Positions 35,268-44,709 of a stretch of 64,000 bases of DNA are shown here, one piece after another; the first letter of the stretch is position 1; every line of letters begins with the position of its first letter. Under the pieces are notes generated by a model. The model searched no databases. It was given only the letters and a program-made list of their open reading frames with translations, and had not been told where the DNA came from. The translations under genes and the position numbers were made by a program. This DNA comes from Falsarthrobacter nasiphocae (GTDB lineage Bacteria > Actinomycetota > Actinomycetes > Actinomycetales > Micrococcaceae), in NCBI RefSeq assembly GCF_031456275.1, contig NZ_JAVDUI010000001.1:744001-808000 (forward strand). Reading direction: 5' to 3'.

Positions 35268-35996
35268 ATGAACCCCGAACCGCCACACCCGGACTGGGAG
35301 CAGTCCCTCCCCGGCTTCGCCCGGCGCGCCGAGGAGCTCCTCGACGCAGCCGAGCAGGACTGCCCCGAGTTCCTCCCCGGGCGCGAGCGGGCGCTGGCTG
35401 CGTTCTCCGTGGCCCCGGCCGCCGTGAGGTGCGTGATCATCGGGCAGGACCCCTACCCCACGCCCGGCCACGCCATGGGCCTCGCGTTCTCCGCCCACCG
35501 CTCCGTGGCGCCGCTGCCCAAGAGCCTCGCGAACATCTACCGGGAGCTCGCCGCGGATCTGCCGGGCGAGGCGCCGCTCCTCGCCGGGGCCACAGCGGAC
35601 CTCTCCGGGTGGCTCGCCCAGGGAGTTCTCCTCCTCAACACGTGCCTGACGGTCCGCCCCGGGGCGCCGGGCTCCCACTCACGGCTGGGCTGGCAGCAGC
35701 TGACCATCGACGCGCTGAGCACCGTGGTGGAAAGGTCAGTCCGGGATGAGCGGCCGCTCGTGCTCCTGGAGTGGGGGCGGCACGCGCAGAAGGTCGGGGA
35801 CGCGCTGCCTGACGGGCCGCTCGTCCGACGGATCGCCTCCGCGCACCCGTCACCCCTCTCGGCGAGCCGGGGCTTCTTCGGCTCCCGCCCCTTCAGCCGC
35901 GCGAACGAGCACCTGACGGCACACGGGCTCGAGCCCGTGGACTGGGTGCGCTCGCTCCTCGATCCGGACGCGGACCACGCGACCGAGCCGGCCTAG
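35268..35996 (+). CDS. ung: Uracil-DNA glycosylase, family 1
   Basis: The 242-residue product has the catalytic motif G-Q-D-P-Y-P (Asp61), G-L-A-F-S, L-L-N-T-C-L-T-V and the DNA-intercalating H-P-S-P-L-S-A-S-R-G-F-F-G. It removes uracil from DNA to start base-excision repair. The ATG at 35268 has AGGAG five bases upstream. It is monocistronic and convergent with the exporter gene. Confidence 0.96.
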   Translation: MNPEPPHPDWEQSLPGFARRAEELLDAAEQDCPEFLPGRERALAAFSVAPAAVRCVIIGQDPYPTPGHAMGLAFSAHRSVAPLPKSLANIYRELAADLPGEAPLLAGATADLSGWLAQGVLLLNTCLTVRPGAPGSHSRLGWQQLTIDALSTVVERSVRDERPLVLLEWGRHAQKVGDALPDGPLVRRIASAHPSPLSASRGFFGSRPFSRANEHLTAHGLEPVDWVRSLLDPDADHATEPA

Positions 35997-36039
35997 GCCG
36001 GGCGGCGAGGGGCGGGGAGTGGCCAGGCGCTCGCGCGGG

Positions 36040-37698
36040 TCAGCGGCGGCGGCCGCGCCGCTGGTCCACCGTGGACTGCGAGGCGCGCGTCAGGGGCCGG
36101 GCGAGGTTGTCGCCCGCGACGAGCCCGGCCGCGAGCCCGAGGATGATCATGAGTGCACCGGCGAGGCCGCCCACGCCCGTGAACGTCGACTCCTCGATGG
36201 TCAGGGTGTACATCGCGCGGAAGATCGAGAGCCCGGGCAGCAGGTACAGGACGGCGGGGACGGCGACGACGAGCTGCGGCGCGCCGAGGCGCAACGCCAC
36301 GATCCGCGCCACGAAGCCCACCACGCCGGCTGCCAGCGCGGGCGTGAGGCGCTCCCCGAACCCGAGCCCGATGAAGATCACGTAGGCCGCGTAGCCGACC
36401 GTCGCCACGACGGCCGTCGGCAGGAGCAGCCTCACCTGGCTCTGCTCGAAGACGACGATGAGCGACGCCGCCGCGAAGACGACGATCGCGGTGGCCCACG
36501 GGCTGAGGTAGGGCACGGGCTTCCACGTGACATCGAGCTGCTCCACCCCGATGATGCTCGCGACGACCACGGGCACAGCGATGCCGACGACGATGGCCCC
36601 AAACGTCAGCATCGCCGAGAGAAGACGGCCCGCCGCGGTGACGGGGAACCCGTTGATGGCGTCCTGAACCGCGCCCACGGTGCGTCCGGCCGGCACGAGG
36701 AGGACGAGCCCGCCGGCCACGGCGAGGGACGGGCGGAAGCCGTCGTTGAGCGCGAACATCCCCATGGCGAAGGCGGTGACGACGAACGCGCTCACCGTCG
36801 TCGAGTAGAAGTCCGGGACGCGCCAGCGGGAGAGCTGCCGTGCCGCGAGGCCGGACACGAGGGTCGCGGCGGTTGTCACGAGCGCCTCCGGGACGTGGCC
36901 TCCGATCATGATGACGATCAGCCCGCAGAAGACAGCGCCGGCCACCGTGACCATCCACTTGGCGAACGGCTTGGGCCGCTTCGTGATTCGCCGGAGCTCG
37001 TCGGCCGCGTCCGTGCGGCTCACCCCGCCGGCCACGATCTTGGTCACGAGGTCATGGACCATGACAAGGCCCGCGTAGTTGTTCGTCCAGGAGCGCACAA
37101 CGCGCAGGACGGTGATGGGCGTCTGCCCCGGCGGGGAATAGTTGAGCTGGACTGACTGGTTCGTGATGTCGACGTCGACATCCCTCAGCCCATACGCCGC
37201 CGTCACGGCGATCATGCTTGTCTCCACCTCGAGGGCGCCGGCGCCATAGCGGAACATGACCTCGGCGAGGTGCAGAGCGAGATCGAGCGTCTTCCGGGCG
37301 CCTTCGTAGGCGTTGATCCCGGCGGTCTCGGGCGGCTCGAAGCGGGGCATCGAGCGGGCGTAGGGCGAGCCTGCGAGCCGGTCGGTGATCGCCATGGCCT
37401 GGGTGGGCGGGGCCTCGCCCTGGACCATTTTGCGCAGAAGCCTGCGGGCGGCCGCCGTGCCTCGAACGGCGGGGGCGCCCACGGAGCCGGGTGTGGCCGC
37501 GAGCGCGCTCGTTGGGTCAACCCCTGCTGACCCGGTCTCCTCCCGTCCCGCGCGGCCAGGCGCGGGCCGGCCCTCCGAGCCCTTCTCAGGGGTCTCGGGG
37601 TCCGTGGGGTGCTCCACGGGCCCGGTCGAGAGCTCGGGGCTGACCCCCACGAGCGCCGCCAGCCGGTCCTGCGGCGAGGTGACGGGGTCCTGCGACAC
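36040..37698 (-). CDS. Threonine/serine exporter family protein (ThrE type)
   Basis: The 552-residue product has a polar N-terminal region of about 130 residues. The ThrE domain (V-M-F-R-Y-G-A-G-A-L-E-V-E-T-S, then N-Y-S-P-P-G) comes next, with about ten membrane helices ending in the ThrE_2 half (L-L-P-G-L-S-I-F-R-A-M-Y). Corynebacterial ThrE exports threonine and serine using the proton gradient. Both domains are in one chain, as in ThrE itself. The start is GTG with AAAGGAG upstream. The last residues are highly basic. Confidence 0.9.
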   Translation of the reverse strand: MSQDPVTSPQDRLAALVGVSPELSTGPVEHPTDPETPEKGSEGRPAPGRAGREETGSAGVDPTSALAATPGSVGAPAVRGTAAARRLLRKMVQGEAPPTQAMAITDRLAGSPYARSMPRFEPPETAGINAYEGARKTLDLALHLAEVMFRYGAGALEVETSMIAVTAAYGLRDVDVDITNQSVQLNYSPPGQTPITVLRVVRSWTNNYAGLVMVHDLVTKIVAGGVSRTDAADELRRITKRPKPFAKWMVTVAGAVFCGLIVIMIGGHVPEALVTTAATLVSGLAARQLSRWRVPDFYSTTVSAFVVTAFAMGMFALNDGFRPSLAVAGGLVLLVPAGRTVGAVQDAINGFPVTAAGRLLSAMLTFGAIVVGIAVPVVVASIIGVEQLDVTWKPVPYLSPWATAIVVFAAASLIVVFEQSQVRLLLPTAVVATVGYAAYVIFIGLGFGERLTPALAAGVVGFVARIVALRLGAPQLVVAVPAVLYLLPGLSIFRAMYTLTIEESTFTGVGGLAGALMIILGLAAGLVAGDNLARPLTRASQSTVDQRRGRRR

Positions 37699-37742
37699 TC
37701 ACCCGCTCCTTTCTCGGCTCGTGCGGCCGGGTCTTTCGAGAA

Positions 37743-38819
37743 TCAGTAGAACGGCTGGTGGTGCTTGCGGTCCCAGAGGTTGCGGGCCACCTTCTCGCCC
37801 AGGCGCGCCCACGCGCCGTACCGCACACGGTCAACGACGACGTCGTAGCAGCCCACGAAGTCCACCACCGTCTTCGTGAAGCTCGTCTTGAAGAGGCCCA
37901 GGCCGTACAGGGGGTGTTCCGGGTTCTTGAGCTCGCTCGCGGGGGGCGTGCCGCAGAAGTCGTACTCCGTGATGCCGTGCTCGGCCTTGAGGTCGAGGAT
38001 CGCCTGCCACTGGAGCTGGTGTGAGTCCCCGTACTGCTTGCGCCGGGGGATCGACCCGCCGTCCTTGTACGTGCCCTTCTTGCCATAGTTGATGACGAAG
38101 GCGCCCACCGCGGGGACGCCGTCCTCGTAGGCGAAGTACAAGCGCCCCTGGCCGGCCTCGACGAAGGCCCGCCAGAACATCGAGTAGTACTCGTAGGATC
38201 GCAGCCGCATAGCGTTGCGGTCCTGGACCTGGTTCATGAGCTCGAACATCGTGCGGAAGTTCTCGTCCGTCGGCTCCACCCGCTTCGCCTGGGCACCCTC
38301 GCGCAGGGCGCGGCGCACGGCGTTGCGGCCGCGGGTATGGAGGGAGCGCAGGAGGGGCTGCTCGTCGAGAGTCGTGTCGAGGATGGCCGTGTGGTCATTG
38401 GGCTGTAGGTCGGGGACCTTGACGAGCCCGGCGCCGGTCAGAGAAGCGGCGAGGTCGTCGCTCGCGAGAACATCCGGCTCGACGCGCACGGCGAAGACCC
38501 CAAGGCGCTCGCGCCGCACGAACTCCCGCACAGCCTCAGCCGCGGGGAGCAGGTGCTCCGGCTGGCCGACGTCCGGCCCCTTGATGAGGTACCAGTACTT
38601 GCCGAGCCCTGGGACAGACTTCTCAAGGGCGAGGTTGTAGCTGGGCTGCACGCCGTCCGCCTCGATGACGAGGAAGCGGGGGGCCCAGCCGAAGTGGGAC
38701 TTGACCTCCGCGAAGGAAGCGGACTGCAGCATGTTGCCGCCGTTGGGGTTCGACGTGACGTGGTCGTCCCAGTCGACGATCTCTTGAGCGGTCGCGAAGC
38801 GCGCCGAAAAATTCACCAT
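37743..38819 (-). CDS. FemABX-type peptidyltransferase (peptidoglycan interpeptide bridge formation)
   Basis: The 358-residue product shows the FemX-like pattern: W-D-D-H-V near the start, H-F-G-W-x-P-R-F, K-G-P-D-V, R-G-R-N-A-V-R-R-A and Y-D-F-C-G at the GNAT-like acyltransferase core. FemX enzymes add amino acids from aminoacyl-tRNA to lipid II. Micrococcaceae often have interpeptide bridges, which fits. The ATG at 38819 is preferred because upstream codons look non-coding. It ends 44 bases before the start of the ThrE-like gene, so the two may be one operon. Confidence 0.9.
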   Translation of the reverse strand: MVNFSARFATAQEIVDWDDHVTSNPNGGNMLQSASFAEVKSHFGWAPRFLVIEADGVQPSYNLALEKSVPGLGKYWYLIKGPDVGQPEHLLPAAEAVREFVRRERLGVFAVRVEPDVLASDDLAASLTGAGLVKVPDLQPNDHTAILDTTLDEQPLLRSLHTRGRNAVRRALREGAQAKRVEPTDENFRTMFELMNQVQDRNAMRLRSYEYYSMFWRAFVEAGQGRLYFAYEDGVPAVGAFVINYGKKGTYKDGGSIPRRKQYGDSHQLQWQAILDLKAEHGITEYDFCGTPPASELKNPEHPLYGLGLFKTSFTKTVVDFVGCYDVVVDRVRYGAWARLGEKVARNLWDRKHHQPFY

Positions 38820-39031
38820 GTAAAGAAGCCTCTGATCCGTTCTCGGCGCCCGCAGCCCTCTCCCAGCTGCGGCGCGGTCACTCTCTGTTTCGAGCTTACT
38901 CGGTGGCTCAGACCCGAGGCCAGGCACCGAGTGTGATGTTCCTGAGGCCCTCGGGTGATGAGCTGACGGCGCCCGAGCCCTGCCCCCGGCAGCCCGCCGA
39001 CGCATCCCCGCCGCGGACCCACAACGCGAGA

Positions 39032-39063
39032 ACGGCAGGGGCGGATCTCTCCGCCCCTGCCGT
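39032..39063 (-). terminator. Terminator behind tRNA-Val
   Basis: Perfect 14-bp arms ACGGCAGGGGCGGA / TCCGCCCCTGCCGT with a four-base loop. Confidence 0.8.
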
Positions 39064-39069
39064 CATTGG

Positions 39070-39143
39070 TGCTTCCTACTGGACTCGAACCAGCGACCTC
39101 TCGCGTGTGAAGCGAGCGCTCTAACCAACTGAGCTAAGGAAGC
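39070..39143 (-). tRNA. tRNA-Val (anticodon CAC)
   Basis: A 74-nt cloverleaf. Acceptor GCTTCCT/AGGAAGC, anticodon stem CTCGC/GCGAG with loop TTCACAC, T loop TTCGAGT. CCA is not encoded. Confidence 0.97.
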
Positions 39144-39193
39144 GCACGAGTTCCCAGTGTAGTCCACTCAGGCCCCGTGTGGGTAATCGTCGG

Positions 39194-39199
39194 TAGGCT
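39194..39199 (+). promoter_or_regulatory. Candidate -10 box of a leaderless thioesterase message
   Basis: TAGGCT ends exactly seven bases before the ATG at 39207. The same hexamer is the -10 box proposed for the rRNA operon. Confidence 0.5.
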
Positions 39200-39206
39200 G
39201 GCCCGC

Positions 39207-39779
39207 ATGCACTACTTACTGCGCACACTCCTCAACCTCGTCATGTCCCGCCGGCGCTCCCCGCTCTCCCTGTGGGACACATCAGTCGTGAGATTTCGAA
39301 CCCTCCCCATGGATGTGGACATCGCCGTTCATATGAACAACGGCGTCTACTTCACGATGTTCGATTTGGGGCGGTTCGACCTCCTCGTGCGCGCCGGCGC
39401 GTTCGAGAAGACCCGGTCCAATGGCTGGACGCCCGTCGTGGCGGCGGAGACCATCTCGTTCCGCAAGTCCCTCAATCTCGGCAAGGCCTACGAGCTCCAC
39501 ACTCGCATCCTCGGCTCGGACGAGCGGGCGGTGTACTTCGAGCAGCGCATGGTGGCCGACGGCGAGATCTACGCGCGGGGCTACGTCTGCACACGGATGA
39601 CCTCTGCCAACGGGCCGGTCCCCGTGGAGGATCTCCTCGCCCTCGCGGAGCCCGCGGAAGAGGGACGGAACGCGGTGCCAGAGTGGCTCCTGGAGTGGCG
39701 GGAGAAGACCGCGCTGCCGAGCACTCGACGCCCGGCTCCGAACGTGTGGGATGCCCCTGGTGAGCGGGTCGGCCGCTGA
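39207..39779 (+). CDS. Thioesterase family protein (hot-dog fold)
   Basis: The 190-residue product has the 4HBT-like core P-M-D-V-D-I-A-V-H-M-N-N-G-V-Y-F near residue 37, where Asp and Asn/His are expected to act on an acyl-CoA thioester, and a second conserved E-T-I-S-F-R-K-S stretch. The closest pattern is the THEM6/Al-type acyl-CoA thioesterases; the substrate is unknown. The ATG at 39207 is chosen because a -10 box lies seven bases upstream and no ribosome-binding site precedes the alternative ten codons earlier. Confidence 0.85.
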   Translation: MHYLLRTLLNLVMSRRRSPLSLWDTSVVRFRTLPMDVDIAVHMNNGVYFTMFDLGRFDLLVRAGAFEKTRSNGWTPVVAAETISFRKSLNLGKAYELHTRILGSDERAVYFEQRMVADGEIYARGYVCTRMTSANGPVPVEDLLALAEPAEEGRNAVPEWLLEWREKTALPSTRRPAPNVWDAPGERVGR

Positions 39780-39799
39780 CCCGCGGCAGACCGTGATGG

Positions 39800-39873
39800 A
39801 GCCCCCTGCCGGATTCGAACCGGCGACCCTCTGTTTACAAGACAGATGCTCTGGCCAGCTGAGCTAAGGGGGC
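39800..39873 (-). tRNA. tRNA-Thr (anticodon TGT)
   Basis: A 74-nt cloverleaf. Acceptor GCCCCCT/AGGGGGC, anticodon stem TCTGT/ACAGA with loop CTTGTAA, T loop TTCGAAT. CCA is not encoded. Confidence 0.97.
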
Positions 39874-39890
39874 GCGCCCCGCGCAAGCGG

Positions 39891-39924
39891 GAACGGCCCT
39901 GCCCCCGAGGGGTCAGGGCCGTTC
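39891..39924 (-). terminator. Terminator behind the DsbA-like gene
   Basis: Arms GAACGGCCCTG and CAGGGCCGTTC, with an inner CCCC/GGGG stem, between the stop at 39941 and tRNA-Thr. Confidence 0.75.
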
Positions 39925-39940
39925 AAGTCTATCGGATGCG

Positions 39941-40810
39941 CTACTTGCGCGCGTCGATCGTGGCCTGAACGAACTTCTTGAAGTCCGATTCCGCCTGGGG
40001 GTCCCAGCGCTGGCCCTCGACATAGACGCTCGGGGTGCCGCTGACGCCGTCGTGCGCCGCGAGGGCGTTGGCGAACTTCGTGTAGTAGCGGAAGGCGCCG
40101 CTGTCCACGAGGGAGTCGATCTCGCTGGGCACGCCAGCGCTCTTGAGGACCGACTTGATGGTGCCGTTGTCCCCGCCCGTGGCCTCGCTGGGCTGCTGCG
40201 CGAAGAGGAGCTTGAGAGCAGGGTAGAACTTCTCCGGGAACCGGTCTGCCACGGACATGAGGGCGCCGCCCGCGCGCGTGGAGTAGTTCTTGTTCGCGGC
40301 CTGGTCGAGGATCGAGATGACCCGGTACTCGACGTTGGCCGTGCCCTTCTCGGCAAGGTCGTGGAGGTAGTCGCCGAACATTCCCTCGAAGACCTTGCAG
40401 TGCGGGCAGAGCATGTCCACATAGACGAGCACGTGGGCCGGCTCGCCCTTCTTCGTCGTCAGTGCACCGGAGGGGGCCTTCGTGGACGGGGCCGTCGCGG
40501 GCGGGCCCACGGTCCCCGGGTCCACCTCGATGCCTCCGGCCTTCTTGAGCGTGCCGCCCTTGATGAGCGTGACGCCGCCGTACTGGTTGCCGTACGCGGG
40601 TGCGGGCCCCTTGGCCGCGTCCGCCGCGCCCGCGGCCTCGTTGTTCTTCTTGAAGAGGTACGTCACGATGAGGACGATGGCAAGGACTGCCGCGATGATG
40701 GCGCCGCCGATCACCGCTCTGCGCGAGCGCTCCTTGCGCAGCGCTTTCTCGCGGTGCTGCTGGGCAATCTCGCGGGGCGTCAGCCCGGACGGCGTCTGTC
40801 TCGATGCCAT
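39941..40810 (-). CDS. DsbA-like thioredoxin-fold membrane protein
   Basis: The 289-residue product has a basic cytoplasmic start, one membrane helix (about 31-53), a Gly/Ala/Pro-rich spacer and an extracellular thioredoxin-like domain. The redox pair C-P-H-C (135-138) and cis-proline loop (S-G-T-P-S-V-Y-V) belong to that domain. C-P-H-C is the classical DsbA active site, so oxidation or shuffling of disulfides in exported proteins is likely. The ATG at 40810 has GAGGA seven bases upstream. It is divergent from the trehalose gene. Confidence 0.92.
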   Translation of the reverse strand: MASRQTPSGLTPREIAQQHREKALRKERSRRAVIGGAIIAAVLAIVLIVTYLFKKNNEAAGAADAAKGPAPAYGNQYGGVTLIKGGTLKKAGGIEVDPGTVGPPATAPSTKAPSGALTTKKGEPAHVLVYVDMLCPHCKVFEGMFGDYLHDLAEKGTANVEYRVISILDQAANKNYSTRAGGALMSVADRFPEKFYPALKLLFAQQPSEATGGDNGTIKSVLKSAGVPSEIDSLVDSGAFRYYTKFANALAAHDGVSGTPSVYVEGQRWDPQAESDFKKFVQATIDARK

Positions 40811-40882
40811 GGTGTGATCCTCTGGGTTCAGCGTCTGCCCCGGCCCGCCACACACGGCGGACGAGGGGTCGGGTCTCTACAC

Positions 40883-40888
40883 ATCATA
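40883..40888 (-). promoter_or_regulatory. Candidate -10 box of the DsbA-like gene
   Basis: TATGAT on the minus strand about 70 bases before the ATG. No good -35 box accompanies it. Confidence 0.35.
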
Positions 40889-41003
40889 AAACAGACGCCT
40901 TGGCTCACCCTGACCTCGTGCCGCCCTCCACCGTCCAAGGATCCGTCATACAGTGGACGCAGCACCTCCGTGCCGCACGACTCCTGACGAGAAGCGAGGC
41001 ATC

Positions 41004-43343
41004 ATGCCCCAGACCCACGAAGCGCCCACGACCTACGATCTCGTTGTCGTCAGCAACCGACTGCCCGTTGACCGCTCCGCGAGCTCGGACGGTTCAGACG
41101 AGTGGACCCGCTCCCCCGGTGGCCTCGTCACGGCCCTCCACCCGATCATGCAGCGCAACGGCGGCGCGTGGGTCGGCTGGCACGGCGCGCCGGACGAGCA
41201 GCTCGAGGACTTCGACCACGACGGCATGCGTCTCGTCCCCGTCCCCCTCTCAGCGGCCGAGGTGAGCACGTACTACGAGGGCTTTTCCAACGGCACGCTG
41301 TGGCCCCTGTTCCACGACGTCATCGCCCCGCCGGAGTACCACCGCACGTGGTGGGAGGCGTACCGGGATGTCAACCAGCGCTTCGCCCGGGAGTGCGCGC
41401 GCGTCGCCGGCCCCGGCGCCACCGTGTGGATCCAGGACTACCAGCTGCTCCTCGTCCCCGCCCTCCTGCGCCAGCTGCGGCCGGACGTGAAGATCGGCTT
41501 CTTCCTCCACATCCCGTTCCCGCCGGCCGAGCTCTTCGCCCAGCTCCCGTGGCGCCGCGAGGTGCTGGAGGGCATGATCGGCGCCACCCTCGTCGGCTTC
41601 CAGCGGCAGTCGGACACCGCAAACTTCCTCCGCTGCGTGCGCCGGTTCGCCCAGCGCCCCGTCAAGAACAAGCGGATCGACGTCGAGATGAGCGATGGCC
41701 GGATCCGCCATGTCCGCGCCGAGACATTCCCCATCTCCATCGACACGGACGTCATCAAGCGGCTGGCCCAGGACCCGGACATCCGGCAGCGGGCCGCGAC
41801 CATCCGTGAGAGCCTCGGCGGCCGCAAGGTCATCCTCGGCGTAGACCGGCTCGACTACACGAAGGGCATCCGCCACCGCATCAAGGCCTACGGCGAGCTC
41901 CTCAACGACGGGACCATCAACGTCGAGGACGCGGCCCTCATCCAGGTCGCGAGCCCGAGCCGCGAGCGCGTGAGCTCCTACATCCAGCTCCGCGAAGACG
42001 TCGAGCTCGCGGTCGGGCGCATCAACGGCAACTTCGACACCCTCGAGCACACCGCCATCCGCTACCTCCACCACTCGTACCCCATGGACGAGATGGTGGC
42101 CCTCTACCTCGCGGCGGACGTCATGCTCGTCACCGCCCTGCGCGATGGCATGAACCTCGTCGCCAAGGAGTACGTCGCCTCCCGCCAGGACGAGACGGGC
42201 GTCCTCGTCCTCAGCGAGTTCGCAGGCGCCGCCGACGAGCTCGGCGCGGCCGTCCTGACCAATCCGCACGATATCGAGGGCATGAAGGAAGACATCGTCC
42301 GCGCGCTCACCATGACCCCGGAGGAGTCCGCTCGCCGCATGAAGAAGCTTCGCAAGCAGGTCCTCGCCAACGACATCGACCGCTGGTCCGCGACCTTCCT
42401 CGAGAACCTCGACGACGCGGCCACGGCGTCCCTCACGCAGACCGGGGCCGAGGGCGCGTCCGAGGGACCCGCCGGGCAGCCCGCCCGCGCCGTCGTCGCC
42501 AATGCAGATGACACGCACGGTCTGCCTCTCTCGGGTGAGGTGCGGGAGAACGCCCTGCGCACCCTGGGGCGCGCGGAGCGGCTTCTCATCGCGCTGGACT
42601 TCGACGGCGTGGTGTCCCCCATCGTCCCCCGAGCCGAGGACGCCCGCCCCCTCCCGGAGACGAAGGCCGCCATCGAGCGCCTCACTGCCCTCCCGGGAGT
42701 CACGGTGGCCTACGTCTCGGGCCGCTCGCTCGCGTCGCTGCGCGCGTGCGCGTCCCCGCTGCCGGAGATCGCCCTCATCGGCTCTCACGGCGCCGAGCAG
42801 CACATCCCCGGCCGCTCCGGGGCCAGCCTCCAGCTCTCCGCCGCTCAAGAGCAGACGCTCGCCCGCGCCGAGAAGATCCTCAAGGGCGTGGCCCGCAAGT
42901 ACGCGGGCGCCTGGGTCGAGATCAAGCCGGCCGGCGTGGTGCTCCACGTGCGCCAGGTGGCACAGGACGACCAAGAGCAGGCGAGTGTCGAGGCGATGCA
43001 GCGCATCTACGTCGAGGTGCCCGCGGCGCATGTGTCCCGCGGCAAGTCCGTCGTCGAGATTGCGGTGCTCAAGGCCAACAAGGGTGAGGGCATTGACCTC
43101 CTCCGGGATGCCTACGCACCGACGAGCACCCTCTTCCTCGGGGATGACGTCACGGACGAGAACGGGTTCGCCGTGCTCGCCCAGGGCGACGGCGAGCCGG
43201 ACATCGGCATCAAGGTGGGCCCGGGAACCACGGCCGCGTGCGCTCGGATCGGGTCCCCTCAGGACGTGACTGGGCTGCTCGAGGATCTTGCCGAGGCCCG
43301 CCTCGCTGCCGCACACGACGCCGCGAAGGACGCCACGAGCTGA
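41004..43343 (+). CDS. Bifunctional trehalose-6-phosphate synthase / trehalose-phosphatase
   Basis: The 779-residue product is a fusion. Residues about 10-480 are a GT20 synthase (S-N-R-L-P-V, W-I-Q-D-Y-Q-L, H-I-P-F-P, V-D-R-L-D-Y-T-K-G). It joins UDP-glucose (or another NDP-glucose) to glucose-6-phosphate. Residues about 515-770 are a HAD phosphatase with the nucleophile pair in D-F-D-G-V (Asp532 and Asp534) and G-D-D-V-T-D-E-N near the end. Together they make trehalose, a stress solute. A linker of about 40 residues joins them. The ATG at 41004 has AGCGAGG upstream. Many relatives carry otsA and otsB as separate genes. Confidence 0.93.
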   Translation: MPQTHEAPTTYDLVVVSNRLPVDRSASSDGSDEWTRSPGGLVTALHPIMQRNGGAWVGWHGAPDEQLEDFDHDGMRLVPVPLSAAEVSTYYEGFSNGTLWPLFHDVIAPPEYHRTWWEAYRDVNQRFARECARVAGPGATVWIQDYQLLLVPALLRQLRPDVKIGFFLHIPFPPAELFAQLPWRREVLEGMIGATLVGFQRQSDTANFLRCVRRFAQRPVKNKRIDVEMSDGRIRHVRAETFPISIDTDVIKRLAQDPDIRQRAATIRESLGGRKVILGVDRLDYTKGIRHRIKAYGELLNDGTINVEDAALIQVASPSRERVSSYIQLREDVELAVGRINGNFDTLEHTAIRYLHHSYPMDEMVALYLAADVMLVTALRDGMNLVAKEYVASRQDETGVLVLSEFAGAADELGAAVLTNPHDIEGMKEDIVRALTMTPEESARRMKKLRKQVLANDIDRWSATFLENLDDAATASLTQTGAEGASEGPAGQPARAVVANADDTHGLPLSGEVRENALRTLGRAERLLIALDFDGVVSPIVPRAEDARPLPETKAAIERLTALPGVTVAYVSGRSLASLRACASPLPEIALIGSHGAEQHIPGRSGASLQLSAAQEQTLARAEKILKGVARKYAGAWVEIKPAGVVLHVRQVAQDDQEQASVEAMQRIYVEVPAAHVSRGKSVVEIAVLKANKGEGIDLLRDAYAPTSTLFLGDDVTDENGFAVLAQGDGEPDIGIKVGPGTTAACARIGSPQDVTGLLEDLAEARLAAAHDAAKDATS

Positions 43344-43505
43344 CCGCCACCCGGCGCGGAATGAGACGTACGCAACACCCGTGCGAGCGAGCCATGCCAT
43401 AATGAACGCACCTGCATCAGCAGGCGCGGTCGGCGCGCGCCGGCCGGACCCACTTCACTACGGATCGTCGGGCACGTACCTGCCCGTGAAGGGACCTAAA
43501 TTCTC

Positions 43506-44588
<1,083 letters not shown>

Positions 44589-44631
44589 CCGTCGACGCTC
44601 CAGCCGCCGCACCCCCGGCTGAGCGCACTCT

Positions 44632-44666
44632 CAGGGCCCGCGCCGACTCTCTCGGCGCGGGCCCTG
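44632..44666 (+). terminator. Terminator behind the UgpC/MsmK-type gene
   Basis: Perfect 15-bp arms CAGGGCCCGCGCCGA / TCGGCGCGGGCCCTG with a five-base loop, followed by CTGTCTTCATCTT. Confidence 0.85.
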
Positions 44667-44670
44667 CTGT

Positions 44671-44687
44671 CTTCATCTTGCCTTCAT
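44671..44687 (+). promoter_or_regulatory. CTTCAT direct repeat, probable response-regulator site
   Basis: Two CTTCAT copies start 11 bases apart (44671 and 44682), one helical turn, as expected for a dimer of an OmpR-type regulator. They precede the operon that encodes such a regulator. Confidence 0.5.
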
Positions 44688-44709
44688 GGTGGTGAGACAT
44701 GCTGGGCTC

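Noticed and set aside
37743-38819. FemX-like gene as an antibiotic-resistance determinant
   Set aside because: FemABX enzymes build the normal interpeptide bridge in this family of bacteria; nothing suggests acquired resistance.
39070-39873. tRNA-Val and tRNA-Thr as borders of a small island
   Set aside because: Only one housekeeping-type thioesterase lies between them, with normal composition and no direct repeats.
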